A DNA stretch of 51,188 nucleotides from Luteimonas sp. FCS-9 (GTDB taxonomy: Bacteria; Pseudomonadota; Gammaproteobacteria; Xanthomonadales; Xanthomonadaceae): the NCBI RefSeq assembly GCF_001014645.1, contig NZ_LASZ01000021.1, positions 1 to 51,188 on the forward strand. Direction: 5' to 3'. The notes under the pieces are model-generated. The model saw only the letters and a program-made list of their open reading frames with translations, was not told where the DNA came from and ran no database searches. Numbering within the stretch: the first letter of the stretch is position 1; each line of letters starts with the position of its first letter. Below, one piece after another: positions 27,168 to 36,933 of the stretch. The position numbers and the translations under genes are program-made.

Positions 27168-27700
27168 GCCCGCGCGACGGGTTCGCCGGCGCGCCGATGC
27201 TGGCGCTCGACGACCCGGCATGGACGCGCCTGACCTGCGCCCACGGCATCGCCCGCGGCGTGCCGGCGCTGCTCGCGCAGCTCGACGGCGCGACCGAGGA
27301 ACACGCCCACAGTCCGCCCTGGCAGGGCCTGTGGGCCGCGCTGTGCGACGCGGGGCGCGTGCACCCGGCCTCGTTCGCGGCGGTGCCGCACATCGTCGCC
27401 GCGCTGGCCGAGGCGCCCGAGCGCGCGTGCCCCAGCCACTTCGTGCTGCCGGCGAGCGTCGAACTAGCACGCGCGGCGTGCGATGCCGAGATCCCGGAGG
27501 CGCTGATCGACGGCTACGTCGCCGCACTCGCGCGACTGCCGCTGCTCGCCGGCCTGGTCGCCGCGCCCGACTGGGACGAGACCCTGTGCGCCGCCGCGCT
27601 GGCCGCGACCGCCGCGGCGACCGGCCAGCATGCGCTGGCCGAGCTGCTGCTCGAGGCCGACGACGTGCAGGGCGCGCTGGCCTGGCTGCGCGGCGGCTGA
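27164..27700 (+). CDS. Unknown protein, HEAT-like helical family
   Basis: 178 aa, helical throughout, rich in Ala and Leu. It has the order DDPAWTRLTCAHG, a short loop with WQGLWAALCDAGRVHPASFAAVPHIVAALAE, then paired helices, resembling a family of uncharacterised bacterial proteins (WxxLWxxLxxxGxxxxASYAAVPHLV) with HEAT-like helices. No catalytic motif, signal peptide or membrane segment. The ATG overlaps the methyltransferase stop. The three genes from 25825 have no spacers, so they are translated as a unit behind alaA. Confidence 0.75.
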   Translation: MSPRDGFAGAPMLALDDPAWTRLTCAHGIARGVPALLAQLDGATEEHAHSPPWQGLWAALCDAGRVHPASFAAVPHIVAALAEAPERACPSHFVLPASVELARAACDAEIPEALIDGYVAALARLPLLAGLVAAPDWDETLCAAALAATAAATGQHALAELLLEADDVQGALAWLRGG

Positions 27701-27748
27701 GGCCTTCGGCCGCGGCGGCGGCCCACATCGGCTTCAGCGACCCTTGGC

Positions 27749-27754
27749 TATAGT
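27749..27754 (+). promoter_or_regulatory. slt: Candidate -10 box of the lytic transglycosylase gene
   Basis: TATAGT, 36 bases before the ATG at 27785, in the only AT-rich spot of the short gap. No -35 match. Confidence 0.35.
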
Positions 27755-27784
27755 CGTCGGCCGTCTCCCGCCGTCCGCCTGCCG

Positions 27785-29740
27785 ATGCCGTCCAGCGCCT
27801 CTCGCACCGCCCGCCCGATGCCGCGCACGCTGCGCGGCGCGCTGCTGTCCCTGCTCGCGTTCGCCGCGTCCGGCGTACACGCACAGGCCGACGACGGCTT
27901 CCTCGCCGCGATGCAGGCCGCCGAGCGCGGCCAGCCAGTGCCGCCGGCGATGGCCGCGCATCCGGCGGCCGCGTGGCTCGAGCTCGCCGCGCTGCGCCGC
28001 AGCCTCGACACGCTGCCGCTGCCCCAGGGCCAGGATTTCCTCGCCCGGCATGCCGGCGAACCGGTGGCCGAGGTGTTCCGCGAAGGCTGGCTGCGCGCGC
28101 TGGCCAAGCGCCAGGAATGGGCCGGCGTGCGCGCCGCGTGGTCGACGTCGATCACGAACGTCGCGTTGCGCTGCATCGAGCTCGACGCGCGTGCGCGCAC
28201 CGACCCGACCGACGCACAGTGGACGCGCGACGTGCAGGCGATCTGGCGCAGCAGCGGCGCATCGCTGCCCGACGAATGCGACGCGCCGCTGCAGACGCTG
28301 GCTGCGCGCGGCGGCCTGGACGATGCGCTGCGCTGGGAACGCTTCGACCTCGCGGTCGCCGCGCAGGATGCGACGATGGCGCGCGCGATCGCGCGCGGGC
28401 TCTCGGCGGCCGAGCAGGCACTGGCCACCGACTACGCCGCCTACCTGCAGGCGCCGCACGCGCGCGCGACCGGCTGGCCGAAGACCGCGCGCAGCCGCCT
28501 GGTCGCCTCGCACGGCCTGGCGCGCCTGGCCAAGGACGACCCGCTCGGCGCCGAGGCCCAGTTGCCGGCGGTCGCGACCGCGCTGGGCTTCACCGAGGAC
28601 GACAACGGCCGCGTGCTCTACCAGGCCGCGCTGTGGACCGTGGCCTCATATCTGCCGGACTCGGCGCGACTGCTGGCGCGGGTGCCGGCCTCGGCCTACG
28701 ACGAGCGCCTGCACGAGTGGCGCGCGCGCGAGGCGATGGCGCGCCGCGACTGGCCGGCGGCGCTGGCGGCGATCCGCGCGATGGGCGCGGCGCAGCGCGC
28801 GCAGTCGCGCTGGACCTACTTCGAGGCGCGGCTCGCGGCGCTGACCGGCGATGCCGCGACCGCCGAGCGGCTGTACCGCGACGCGGCGACGAAATCCGAC
28901 TTCCACGGCTTCCTCGCCGCCGACCGCCTCGACCAGCCCTACGCGCTGTGCCCCTGGGAGTTCGCGCCGTCGAACGAGGCCCGGACCCGCGTGGCGACCG
29001 ACCCGGGCATCGTGCGGGCGATGGCGCTGTACCGGATCGAGCGGCCGGGCTGGGCGACGCGCGAATGGACCGCCGCGCTCGCGCGCTTCGACGACGAGCA
29101 GCGGCGCATCGCGGTGCTCGTCGCGCAGGAGAACGGCTGGTACGACCGCGCGGTGTTCGGGCTCGGCCGGCAGCCCGACGAGACGCGGCTCTACGCGCTG
29201 CGCTTCCCGCTGACCCAGCAGGCGCTGATCGAACGCGAGGCCAAGCGGCACGGCCTCGACCCGGCCTGGGTCGCGGCCGAGATCCGCGCCGAGAGCACGT
29301 TCAATCCGCGCGCGCGCTCGCCCGCCGACGCCCGCGGGCTGATGCAGGTGCTGCCCTCGACCGGCGCGGCGGTCGCGCGCCGGCTGGGCCGCGCCTGGGG
29401 CGGCGCCGAGAGCCTCTACGACCCCGAGACCAATGTCGCGCTGGGTACCGCGTACCTGCGCGAGAAGAAGGACATGTACGGCAAGCCGTACGTCGCGATC
29501 GCGGCCTACAACGCCGGCCCCACGCCGACCTCGCGCTGGCTGTCGCAGCGTCCGGACATGGACCCGGATTTCTGGATCGAGACGATCAGCTACCGCGAGA
29601 CGCGCGAGTACGTCGCGCGCGTGCTCGCCTTCAGCGTGCTCTACGACTGGCGCATGTACGGCCGCGCCGCGAAGCTCGACACGCGCCTGCGCGGCGGCGG
29701 CGACGCCCGGCGCACGCCGTTCGCCTGCCCGGCGCCGTGA
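27785..29740 (+). CDS. slt: Soluble lytic murein transglycosylase
   Basis: A periplasmic enzyme that cleaves peptidoglycan between MurNAc and GlcNAc to form 1,6-anhydro ends. At 651 aa it has a signal peptide ([24 protein letters not shown]), a long alpha-superhelical U/L domain (about 40-470) and a C-terminal SLT lysozyme-like domain. The catalytic Glu503 is in [15 protein letters not shown], followed by the family motif [13 protein letters not shown] and AAYNAGPTP. The start is ATG 27785; ATG 27818 begins the hydrophobic signal more directly. The stop overlaps GTG 29737 of the cca region. It fits functionally with amgK further right, since both act in peptidoglycan turnover. Confidence 0.93.
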   Translation: MPSSASRTARPMPRTLRGALLSLLAFAASGVHAQADDGFLAAMQAAERGQPVPPAMAAHPAAAWLELAALRRSLDTLPLPQGQDFLARHAGEPVAEVFREGWLRALAKRQEWAGVRAAWSTSITNVALRCIELDARARTDPTDAQWTRDVQAIWRSSGASLPDECDAPLQTLAARGGLDDALRWERFDLAVAAQDATMARAIARGLSAAEQALATDYAAYLQAPHARATGWPKTARSRLVASHGLARLAKDDPLGAEAQLPAVATALGFTEDDNGRVLYQAALWTVASYLPDSARLLARVPASAYDERLHEWRAREAMARRDWPAALAAIRAMGAAQRAQSRWTYFEARLAALTGDAATAERLYRDAATKSDFHGFLAADRLDQPYALCPWEFAPSNEARTRVATDPGIVRAMALYRIERPGWATREWTAALARFDDEQRRIAVLVAQENGWYDRAVFGLGRQPDETRLYALRFPLTQQALIEREAKRHGLDPAWVAAEIRAESTFNPRARSPADARGLMQVLPSTGAAVARRLGRAWGGAESLYDPETNVALGTAYLREKKDMYGKPYVAIAAYNAGPTPTSRWLSQRPDMDPDFWIETISYRETREYVARVLAFSVLYDWRMYGRAAKLDTRLRGGGDARRTPFACPAP

Positions 29741-29745
29741 GCGCG

Positions 29746-31005
29746 ATGGAGATCTACCTGGTCGGCGGCGCGGTGCGCGATGCGCTGCTCGGCCAGCCGG
29801 CGGGCGACCGCGACTTCGTCGTCGTCGGCCAGACCCAGGCCGCGATGGAGGCCGCGGGCTTCCGCGCGATCGGCCGCGACTTTCCGGTGTTCCTGCATCC
29901 GCGCACCGGCGAGGAACACGCGCTGGCGCGCACCGAACGCAAGAGCGGGCGCGGCCATCGCGGCTTCGTCGTCGACGCCGATCCGTCGGTGACGCTCGAG
30001 CAGGACCTCGAGCGCCGCGACTTCACGATCAACGCGATCGCGCAGGCGCCCGACGGCACGCTGGTCGATCCCTACGGCGGCGCGCGCGACATCGAGGCGC
30101 GCGTGCTGCGCCACGTCGGCCCCGCGTTCGCCGAGGACCCCCTGCGCGTGCTGCGCGCCGCGCGCTTCATGGCCCGCTTCGCGCCGCTGGGCTTCACGGT
30201 CGCCGACGAGACGATGGCGCTGATGCGCGCGATGGTCGACGCCGGCGAACTCGCCGCGCTCACCCCCGAGCGCGTGTGGCAGGAACTGCGCCGCGCACTG
30301 GCGTCGGCGCGGCCGTCGGCGTTCGTGCGCACGCTGCGCGACTGCGGCGCGCTCGCGGTCGTGCTGCCCGAGGTCGACGCGCTCTACGGCGTGCCGCAGC
30401 GCGCCGAGTACCACCCCGAGGTCGACACCGGCGCGCACGTCGAGCTGGTCGTCGACATGGCCGCGCGGCTGGCGCCCGGCGACGACGCGATCGGCTTCGC
30501 CGCGCTGACCCACGACCTGGGCAAGGCGCTGACGCCCGCGCACCGGCTGCCGCGCCATATCGGCCACGAGCACGCGGGCATGCGCCCGCTCGAGGCGCTG
30601 TGCGCCCGGCTCAAGGTGCCGGCCGCGCATCGCGAGCTGGCGATCGTCGCGTGCCGGGAACACCTCAACGTGCACCGCATCGCCGAGCTGCGCGATGCCA
30701 CGCTCTACGACCTCATCGCCCGCTGCGACGGTTTCCGCCGGCCCGAGCGCATCGCCCAGCTCTCGCTGGTGTGCGAGGCCGACAAGCGCGGTCGGCTGGG
30801 CAGCGCCGACGCCGACTATCCGCAAGGCGCGCAGCTGCGCCGCGCGCACGACGCCGCCTGCGCGATCAACGCCCGCGACCTCGCGGCGGACGGCCTCGCC
30901 GGCCCGGCGATCGGCGAGGCCCTGCGCCGCGCCCGGATCGCGGCGATCGCCGCGGCACGCTCGAACCAAGATCGGCCGGAAACGCGACAACCGCGACTGG
31001 CTTGA
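29746..31005 (+). CDS. cca: Multifunctional CCA-adding tRNA nucleotidyltransferase
   Basis: The enzyme adds or repairs the 3'-CCA of tRNAs. At 419 aa, catalytic motifs are intact: [10 protein letters not shown] (7-16), the metal-binding Asp21/Asp23 in GDRDFVVVG, and [11 protein letters not shown]. The C-terminal HD domain contains [11 protein letters not shown] and is present in the gammaproteobacterial multifunctional form (phosphatase/phosphodiesterase activities). Start ATG 29746 puts the GGAVRD motif at its usual place; GTG 29737 would overlap the slt stop. It is probably co-transcribed with slt (5-bp gap). Confidence 0.95.
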   Translation: MEIYLVGGAVRDALLGQPAGDRDFVVVGQTQAAMEAAGFRAIGRDFPVFLHPRTGEEHALARTERKSGRGHRGFVVDADPSVTLEQDLERRDFTINAIAQAPDGTLVDPYGGARDIEARVLRHVGPAFAEDPLRVLRAARFMARFAPLGFTVADETMALMRAMVDAGELAALTPERVWQELRRALASARPSAFVRTLRDCGALAVVLPEVDALYGVPQRAEYHPEVDTGAHVELVVDMAARLAPGDDAIGFAALTHDLGKALTPAHRLPRHIGHEHAGMRPLEALCARLKVPAAHRELAIVACREHLNVHRIAELRDATLYDLIARCDGFRRPERIAQLSLVCEADKRGRLGSADADYPQGAQLRRAHDAACAINARDLAADGLAGPAIGEALRRARIAAIAAARSNQDRPETRQPRLA

Positions 31006-31071
31006 GGTAGCTTCGACCGGCATGGTCCGTCGTGCCGCGGGTGTTGAGCACTTAGGGCATCACGAGGCCTG

Positions 31072-31089
31072 GAACGCGCCTGCGCGTTC
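31072..31089. terminator. Hairpin after cca
   Basis: GAACGCGC/GCGCGTTC with a 2-nt turn, 66 bases after the cca stop. There is no T-run, so intrinsic termination is doubtful; it may be only a structured element ahead of the next gene. Confidence 0.3.
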
Positions 31090-31140
31090 GAACGCGTTTC
31101 CCCCGACCACGGCCGGCAGCGCCGGCGAAGGAGAACACGT

Positions 31141-31611
31141 TTGTCCGCTCCAAGCCCATTGCCGCCGATGCTGCGAGGCCTCCGGCTCTCCTGGCTGTTC
31201 GCCGGCGCGGTCGGCGCATCGGAACCGGCGCCGGGCCACGCCTGCGCGGCGGTGGTCGAAGCGGCGGCTCGGCTGGCCTGCTACGACACCGCGTTTCCCG
31301 TGACGCCCGCCGTCCGCCAGGCGGCCGCGGCGCGCCCCCTGCGCGAGTTCGGCCTGCGCACGACGGATCGGAACGGGTTCGTCGACGCGACGATCGACCG
31401 GGTCGAGGCCACAATCACGGCGATCGAACACGGTAGCCGCCGGGAACGCGTCCTCGTGCTGGACAACGGGCAGGCATGGCGCCGATCCAACGATGCGGAC
31501 CGGGGACACGTCGCGGTGGGCGACCGGGTCGAGATCCGTCGCGGCCCGCTGGGCAACCACATCCTGCGTACCCCGGCCCGCGTGCCCGTTCCCGTCGCCC
31601 GGGTCCGCTGA
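31141..31611 (+). CDS. Small exported protein with RLACYD motif
   Basis: 156 aa. The N-terminus (LPPMLRGLRLSWLFAGAVGASE) looks like a signal sequence. It is followed by ACAAVVEAAARLACYDTAF, the Cys-x(n)-ARLACYD pattern common in small periplasmic proteins of gammaproteobacteria and in VasI-like proteins. The C-terminal half is beta-rich (OB-like: GQAWRRSNDADRGHVAVGDRVEIRRGPLGN). The start is taken as TTG 31141 because AAGGAG lies exactly seven bases upstream; ATG 31168 has no such site. Function unknown. Only 26 bases separate it from the next gene. Confidence 0.75.
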   Translation: MSAPSPLPPMLRGLRLSWLFAGAVGASEPAPGHACAAVVEAAARLACYDTAFPVTPAVRQAAAARPLREFGLRTTDRNGFVDATIDRVEATITAIEHGSRRERVLVLDNGQAWRRSNDADRGHVAVGDRVEIRRGPLGNHILRTPARVPVPVARVR

Positions 31612-31637
31612 CCCTCGCGCCCGGACCAGACCATGCG

Positions 31638-33506
31638 ATGACGACATCTCCACGATTCGCGGCGCTGACGTACGAACAGGCCGCCCGGTTCCGTGAGGCG
31701 CTGCAGGCGCTGTCGGCACGACGTCTCGACGAGGCGCTGGCCATCGCACATCGTCTGGCGCGCGACGCCCCTGACGCGCCCGACGCCCATCAGGTGCTGG
31801 CGATGTGCCTGGCCGAATCGCAGCGGCCGTCCGAGGCCGAAGCGGCGTTCGCCCGGGCACTCGCTCTGGCGCCGACCAGCGTCCCGGTCCTGCGCAATGT
31901 CGCCACGTATCTACGGCGCAGCGACCGCAGCGCAGAAGCCGTCGCGTATCTGCGCCGCGCCGTCGCTTGCGCGCCCAGCGACTTCCAGGCCTGGCTGCAG
32001 CTGGGAACGGCCGAGATGTCGCTGGATCGGCACGAGGCCGCCATCGCCGCCCTGACGCACGCGACGCGGCTGCAGCCTGGCTCCGCACCCGCCTGGCACG
32101 CCCTTGGCAATGCATGCCGGGCCCAGTGGCGTCATGACGAGGCAGCGGCCGCATATCGCGCAGCGATCGATGCCCAACCCGACTACGCACCGGCATGGCG
32201 CTCGCTCGGTGCGGTCCTGCGGCTTTCCGGACGCGCGGACGAAGCGGTCGCCTGCTTCCAGCACGCAGCGCGCGAACCCGGCACCGGACCGTCCCTAATC
32301 GATGCGCTGAGTGGCGCGCTGCTCGACGCCGGGCGAACAGACGATGCACTACGCAACGCGCGCGACCTGGTGCGCACGCACCCGACCTATGTTCCCGGCC
32401 AGTCGACCTTCGCCCATCTGCTCTGGGAGTACGGCGCACGACTGGCATCCGTGCCCGACCCGATCGCGGCCTTTTCAGATGCAGCCGGTGCGCGACGCGA
32501 CGACCGGGACATGCAGATCGCCTACCTGCGGTTCCTCCTCCAGGCCGGCCAAGGCGAGGCCGCGATCGACTGGATCGGGCGCCTGGGCGGACCACTCGCC
32601 CACGACCCCGCGATCGACTGGCTGCATGCCGATGCATCGGCGCTGCTCGGGCGACACGACGACGCGCAGGCGCACTACGAGCGCGCGTATGCCGGCATCG
32701 GGGACCGCGTCCCCGCCTTCCTCAACGCCTATGCCAGGCACCGGCTGCGCACCGGCCAATGGCGTGGCGCCGTTGACCTGGCGCAGCGCGCGATCGCCGC
32801 GGCCCCGTACGACCAGGACGCCTGGAGCAACCTGGGCACCGCCTGGCGCCTGCTGGGCGATGCGCGGGAAGCGTGGCTGTTCGACTATGAGCGGATGGTC
32901 GGCTGCCTGGACATCGACCCGCCCGACGGCCATACGGACATCGGCGTATTCCTGGCCGAACTGGCTGCGGAACTCGAGCCACTGCACCAGGCGAGCCACG
33001 CACCCGTCAATCAGAGCCTGCGCGAGGGAACGCAGACCCCCGGCAACCTGTTCGGCCGGCGGTTGCCCGCCATCGCGGCGCTGCAGCGTCGGCTGCTGAC
33101 GGCGATCGAGCAATGGCTTTCGACGTTGCCGGAGGATCCGACGCATCCGTTCCTGTCGCGCAGGCGTCGCAGCATTGCGTTCGAGGGCTCGTGGTCGGTC
33201 CGTCTGCGACAAGGCGGGCAACACCGCAACCACATCCATTCGCGCGGCTGGATGAGTTCGGCGTTCTACGTTCAAGTGCCGCCTGCGCCGGAACGCGCGC
33301 ACGGTGAAGACGGCGAGTCGCCGGGCTGCCTGCGATTGGGCCAGCCACTGGAAACACTCGGGCTCGATCTGCCGCCGCGCAGGGTCGTGCGTCCCGAGCC
33401 AGGCCGGCTCGTCGTATTTCCGTCGTGCATGTGGCACGGCACCGCGCCCTTCGATGGCGAGACGCCGCGTATGACGATCGCCTTCGACATGCTGCCTCGG
33501 CAGTGA
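31638..33506 (+). CDS. TPR-repeat protein with C-terminal 2-oxoglutarate/Fe(II) oxygenase-like domain
   Basis: 622 aa. Residues about 10-430 are tetratricopeptide repeats (for example AFARALALAPTSVPVLRNVATYL, AWHALGNACRAQWRHDEAAAAYRAAIDAQPDYAPAWRSLG). The C-terminal part (about 470-622) resembles the putative 2OG-Fe(II) oxygenase family: NHIHSRGWMSSAFYVQVP (His near 535), GCLRLGQP, then GRLVVFPSCMWHGTAPF with the distal His near 598 and Arg in PRMTIAFDM for 2-oxoglutarate. The conserved set suggests an active hydroxylase, with TPRs to bind a protein partner. No signal peptide, so cytosolic. It is convergent with a TonB-dependent receptor. G+C is somewhat lower than its neighbours. Substrate unknown. 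Confidence 0.85.
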   Translation: MTTSPRFAALTYEQAARFREALQALSARRLDEALAIAHRLARDAPDAPDAHQVLAMCLAESQRPSEAEAAFARALALAPTSVPVLRNVATYLRRSDRSAEAVAYLRRAVACAPSDFQAWLQLGTAEMSLDRHEAAIAALTHATRLQPGSAPAWHALGNACRAQWRHDEAAAAYRAAIDAQPDYAPAWRSLGAVLRLSGRADEAVACFQHAAREPGTGPSLIDALSGALLDAGRTDDALRNARDLVRTHPTYVPGQSTFAHLLWEYGARLASVPDPIAAFSDAAGARRDDRDMQIAYLRFLLQAGQGEAAIDWIGRLGGPLAHDPAIDWLHADASALLGRHDDAQAHYERAYAGIGDRVPAFLNAYARHRLRTGQWRGAVDLAQRAIAAAPYDQDAWSNLGTAWRLLGDAREAWLFDYERMVGCLDIDPPDGHTDIGVFLAELAAELEPLHQASHAPVNQSLREGTQTPGNLFGRRLPAIAALQRRLLTAIEQWLSTLPEDPTHPFLSRRRRSIAFEGSWSVRLRQGGQHRNHIHSRGWMSSAFYVQVPPAPERAHGEDGESPGCLRLGQPLETLGLDLPPRRVVRPEPGRLVVFPSCMWHGTAPFDGETPRMTIAFDMLPRQ

Positions 33507-33537
33507 ATGTCGAGATCCGGCAAGCGGCGCGGCAAGA

Positions 33538-33561
33538 CCGGCGGGGCGCACGCCCCGCCGG
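33538..33561. terminator. Bidirectional hairpin between convergent genes
   Basis: CCGGCGGGGC (33538-33547) and GCCCCGCCGG (33552-33561) pair perfectly around GCAC, in the 79-bp gap between the TPR/oxygenase gene and the TonB-dependent receptor. No T-run on either side, but position and stability fit a shared terminator. Confidence 0.55.
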
Positions 33562-33585
33562 CCTCCCGACCGCACCTGCGATCGA

Positions 33586-36450
33586 TCAGAAGCGGATGTT
33601 CACGCTGCCGAAGACGTAGCGCCCGGCCTGGTCGTAGCCACCGAGCGCATTGGCGTTGAGCGCCAGCGAACTGCCGACCAGCGGCGGCTCCTTGTCGGCG
33701 ATGTTGTTCACGCCCAGATTGAACGTGGTGTAGTCGCCGACCTGAATCGAGCCGGACAGGTCGAGGTAGTTGTAGGACCCGATTCCACCGGTGCGCGCAA
33801 CGATCGCATCGGCCGTGCCCGTCGCACCATTGGCCAGCACGTAGTCCAGGCCGCCGATGTGCCGCCAGCGCAGGCCGACCGTGTAGCGGTCGAAGACGTA
33901 GCGTGCATTGGCGATGTGGCGCCAGTCGGGTGCAGCGGCTGCGTTCCGGCACTGCGGGTTGATCACGCCGGTGCAATCGTAGGTGGCGGCATCATTGACG
34001 CCCGGCAGTGGCGAGATCTCGCGATCGAGCGCATAGCTGCCGTTGATCGAGGTCAGCAGGCGCCCGGGACCGAGATCGAAGCTGTAGGCGGCCGACAGGT
34101 CGATGCCGCTGAAGCTGCGCTCGCCGAAGTTGTCGGTCAGGTTCTCCACGTAGGCGTCGTCGGTCAGCCACAGCGTGCCCGTGACCGGGTTGCGGTTGAC
34201 CTTGTCGCAGAGGAACGGGTCGCCAGACAGGCCACACTGCTCCAGGATGGTGACCGCCCCGATCGACGAGATCGTGTCCTCGATCTCGATCTTCCAGTAG
34301 TCGAGCGAGACCTCCAGGCCGCGGACGGGGGTCAGCGAGAAGCCCACCGTCCAGGTCTCGGCGGTCTCGGGCTCCAGCGCAAGATTGCCACCGGTGAGCT
34401 GGTTGTACTGGTCGGCAGGGTTGGCGCTGATATTGCCGTACAGCGCGTCCGGCACGCCGGTATTGGCACACTGGGCGGCCGAGAAGCGCGGCGAGACGCC
34501 CGCACAGGGGTCGCTGCCGCCCCACAGCGCGAGTGCGGATTCCGAGTACAGGTCGAAGATGCCCGGCTCGCGGATCGCACGGTTGAATCCACCGCGGAGA
34601 TGGAAGCGATTGTCCGCGAAGCTGGAGGTGAAACCGGCCTTCCAGGTGTTCGCGCCGCCGGACTGGTCGTAGTCGGAATAGCGGAAGCCCAGGTCGAGCG
34701 ACAGGTCGTCGAGCACGCCGACATTGGAGACCAGCGGCACCGCGCCTTCCAGGAACAGTTCGGCGACCTTGATTTCCCCTTCGATCGGCAACGTCGGACC
34801 GCCGACACCGGTGAAGTTGCCCAGCGCGGTATTGGTGTCCACGCGACGCTCGTAGGTCTCCCGGCGCCATTCGTAGCCCGCGACCAGACCGATGGTCTGC
34901 CCGTTGGCCCAGGGCAGGCCCACGCCCAGGTCGCCGCTGACGAATCCATTGACCACGTGGGAGTCGGTGTTGATATGCCGCACGCCGACGCCGCCGAGTA
35001 CGCTCGCCGCCTCCACGCTCACCCCGCCCGGCTGCCAGACGTTGTACGGCAGACAGCCTGCGAACGACCCATCCGGACAGCCCAGCAGCGCGTCGGCCAC
35101 CCAGGTGGTCACGAAGTCGTTGTGCGTCGACACGCTGAGCTGGTTGTGCCCGTAGGTGTACGACAGGTCGTAGGACCAAGCTTCGTTGAGCGCCCCCCGG
35201 CTGCCGACCGCGAACCGGTAGGTCGTGGTCTCGCTGAAATTCTGCCGGGGCCCACCCTCAACGTTGCGCTTGTTGACGAGGATCGACATCGGTTCGCTCG
35301 ATACCGGCAGGCCCAGATCCGAACACAGGCTTCCCACCAATGGGTCGTCGCAACGCAGGTCGACGGCGGTATTGAAGGTCGCCGACTCGGCGATCTGCAC
35401 CTCGCTTTTCCGGTTGACGAACAACGTCTCGATGTACGGAACGAAGTGCTCGTTGACCTCGTACTTGACCGCGCTGCCGAAGTTGAACCGCTTGTCGGGC
35501 CGCTGGTAGTAGTTGACCGGTCCGTGGTTGTAGGCCGGGGCGAAGCCTCGGCCCCAGCTCCCATCCGCATTCAGATGTGCGGACGTCGATCCCGTGACCT
35601 CAGGATGGATGATCGTGAAGCTCGGTTCGATCGACGCGGAAGACCCGGCACACGACCGGCCGTCGGCAGACAGCGCACACGACGAGTAGTCGAATGCACC
35701 CTGCATGATCGGATCGTTCTCGCGCCACCCCGCCCAGGCGACCGCATGACCGCCGCTGCCGAACGCGCCGCCGACGGCGACATCGATGTTCCTGGACCTG
35801 CCCAGCGAGCCGCTACTGCCGCTCGGGTAATCGAATCCCCGGGCGTCATGGAGCTCGCGCATGTAATGGTTTTCGTTGTCGTGCTGGAAGTGGGAGTACC
35901 CCAGGTCGACGCTGACGCCCTCGAACTCGTCGTCGAGCACAAAGTTGACGACGCCTGCGACCGCATCGGCGCCGTACACCGCCGATGCACCCCCCGTCAG
36001 GATGTCCACACGCTTGATGATCGAGGTCGGCACCAGGCTCACGTCCCGGCTTTCGCTGCCGCCTGGCGGCAGCCGCCTGCCATTGATCAGCGCCAGTGTC
36101 CGCTCCGGACCCAGCCCGCGGAGCGACACGGTTGCGTAGCCGGTGGAGCCGTTGTTCTGGAAGTTGTCGAAGCTCATCGACAGCTGCGGATAGCTGTTGA
36201 CCAGGTCTTCCACCTTGGTCGCGCCCGAGTAGGTGAACGCCTCGGCGCCGATCTCGGTCACCGGGCTGGCCGAGGTGATCGACTGGCTCTGGATTCGGGT
36301 GCCGGTGACGCTGATACGGTCAAGCTCCGTGGCGCCGGTCTGCGCCTCGCCGCTCTGCGCCAGTGCGACGCCGGAACAGGTCATGGTCGCCGCACCGCTC
36401 AACAACGCAAGGCGGATGGCGTTTCTCAGCTGGGTGGTTCTCGGTGTCAT
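33586..36450 (-). CDS. TonB-dependent outer-membrane receptor
   Basis: 954 aa. A signal peptide (residues 1-32, ending VALAQ) is followed by the TonB-box region (LDRISVTGTRI). The plug domain (about 50-170) contains VEDLVNSYPQLS, VSLRGLGPERTLALINGRRLP, SIIKRVDILTGGASAVYGADAVAGVVNFVL. A 22-strand barrel ends in GSVNIRF with terminal Phe. The plug motifs ERTLALINGRR and the large Cys-containing loops are typical of Xanthomonas/Caulobacter receptors for plant or peptide compounds. A GGAGAGAG ribosome-binding site precedes ATG 36450; a longer in-frame extension upstream is not credible because it crosses an AT-rich promoter region and repeats. Substrate unknown. It is not linked to the GlcNAc locus. 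Confidence 0.93.
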   Translation of the reverse strand: MTPRTTQLRNAIRLALLSGAATMTCSGVALAQSGEAQTGATELDRISVTGTRIQSQSITSASPVTEIGAEAFTYSGATKVEDLVNSYPQLSMSFDNFQNNGSTGYATVSLRGLGPERTLALINGRRLPPGGSESRDVSLVPTSIIKRVDILTGGASAVYGADAVAGVVNFVLDDEFEGVSVDLGYSHFQHDNENHYMRELHDARGFDYPSGSSGSLGRSRNIDVAVGGAFGSGGHAVAWAGWRENDPIMQGAFDYSSCALSADGRSCAGSSASIEPSFTIIHPEVTGSTSAHLNADGSWGRGFAPAYNHGPVNYYQRPDKRFNFGSAVKYEVNEHFVPYIETLFVNRKSEVQIAESATFNTAVDLRCDDPLVGSLCSDLGLPVSSEPMSILVNKRNVEGGPRQNFSETTTYRFAVGSRGALNEAWSYDLSYTYGHNQLSVSTHNDFVTTWVADALLGCPDGSFAGCLPYNVWQPGGVSVEAASVLGGVGVRHINTDSHVVNGFVSGDLGVGLPWANGQTIGLVAGYEWRRETYERRVDTNTALGNFTGVGGPTLPIEGEIKVAELFLEGAVPLVSNVGVLDDLSLDLGFRYSDYDQSGGANTWKAGFTSSFADNRFHLRGGFNRAIREPGIFDLYSESALALWGGSDPCAGVSPRFSAAQCANTGVPDALYGNISANPADQYNQLTGGNLALEPETAETWTVGFSLTPVRGLEVSLDYWKIEIEDTISSIGAVTILEQCGLSGDPFLCDKVNRNPVTGTLWLTDDAYVENLTDNFGERSFSGIDLSAAYSFDLGPGRLLTSINGSYALDREISPLPGVNDAATYDCTGVINPQCRNAAAAPDWRHIANARYVFDRYTVGLRWRHIGGLDYVLANGATGTADAIVARTGGIGSYNYLDLSGSIQVGDYTTFNLGVNNIADKEPPLVGSSLALNANALGGYDQAGRYVFGSVNIRF

Positions 36451-36535
36451 TGGCTCTCTCTCCGGGGAATGGACCTGGGTGGGGGACCCGCGAGGGCTTG
36501 CGTCGCGTTTACCTGCGATCCACAAACCTGAACCG

Positions 36536-36563
36536 ATAGTATCCAGATGACAAAATTCGTCAA
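36536..36563 (-). promoter_or_regulatory. Sigma-70-type promoter of the TonB-dependent receptor
   Basis: On the minus strand TTGACG (36558-36563) and TACTAT (36536-36541) are separated by 16 bases, close to the consensus at both boxes. This is the best promoter match in the window. The leader to ATG 36450 is about 80 bases. Confidence 0.6.
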
Positions 36564-36571
36564 ACCATCTA

Positions 36572-36585
36572 TTGACAACAGTCAA
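36572..36585. promoter_or_regulatory. Dyad TTGAC-N4-GTCAA upstream of the receptor promoter
   Basis: A perfect inverted repeat with 5-bp arms, nine bases upstream of the -35 box; the -35 itself (TTGACG) repeats the half-site. This is a likely operator for an activator or for a repressor binding in tandem. The regulator is not identified in the window. Confidence 0.4.
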
Positions 36586-36933
36586 ATGTAAAGACTGCAT
36601 CGCGTCACAAAAATGACATCTGCGACGGTGGCGTCCACTGCAGCCCGCGCGTTGGTACGACGCATGTCCGCATCGACGAATCCGCCACCTGTAGGTGCGC
36701 GCTGTCCTGCGGCCTGTTGCTGCCCCCGCATCCCGACGCCAGCGGTCTGCGCTACGGGGCGACGCTCGAGCGGATACGTCCGGTCGACTGCACGGCGTAC
36801 GTCGATGCCGCCGAAGCGATGCTTGAGGCCCGGCTGGCGGCGGAGCGGAACGGCGGATTGAGCGCTGCGACAGGCGGCAGGCGGTAGCGAGAGCGACGCC
36901 GGGGCGAACCAGGGCATCGTGCAGGTCGTGGCG

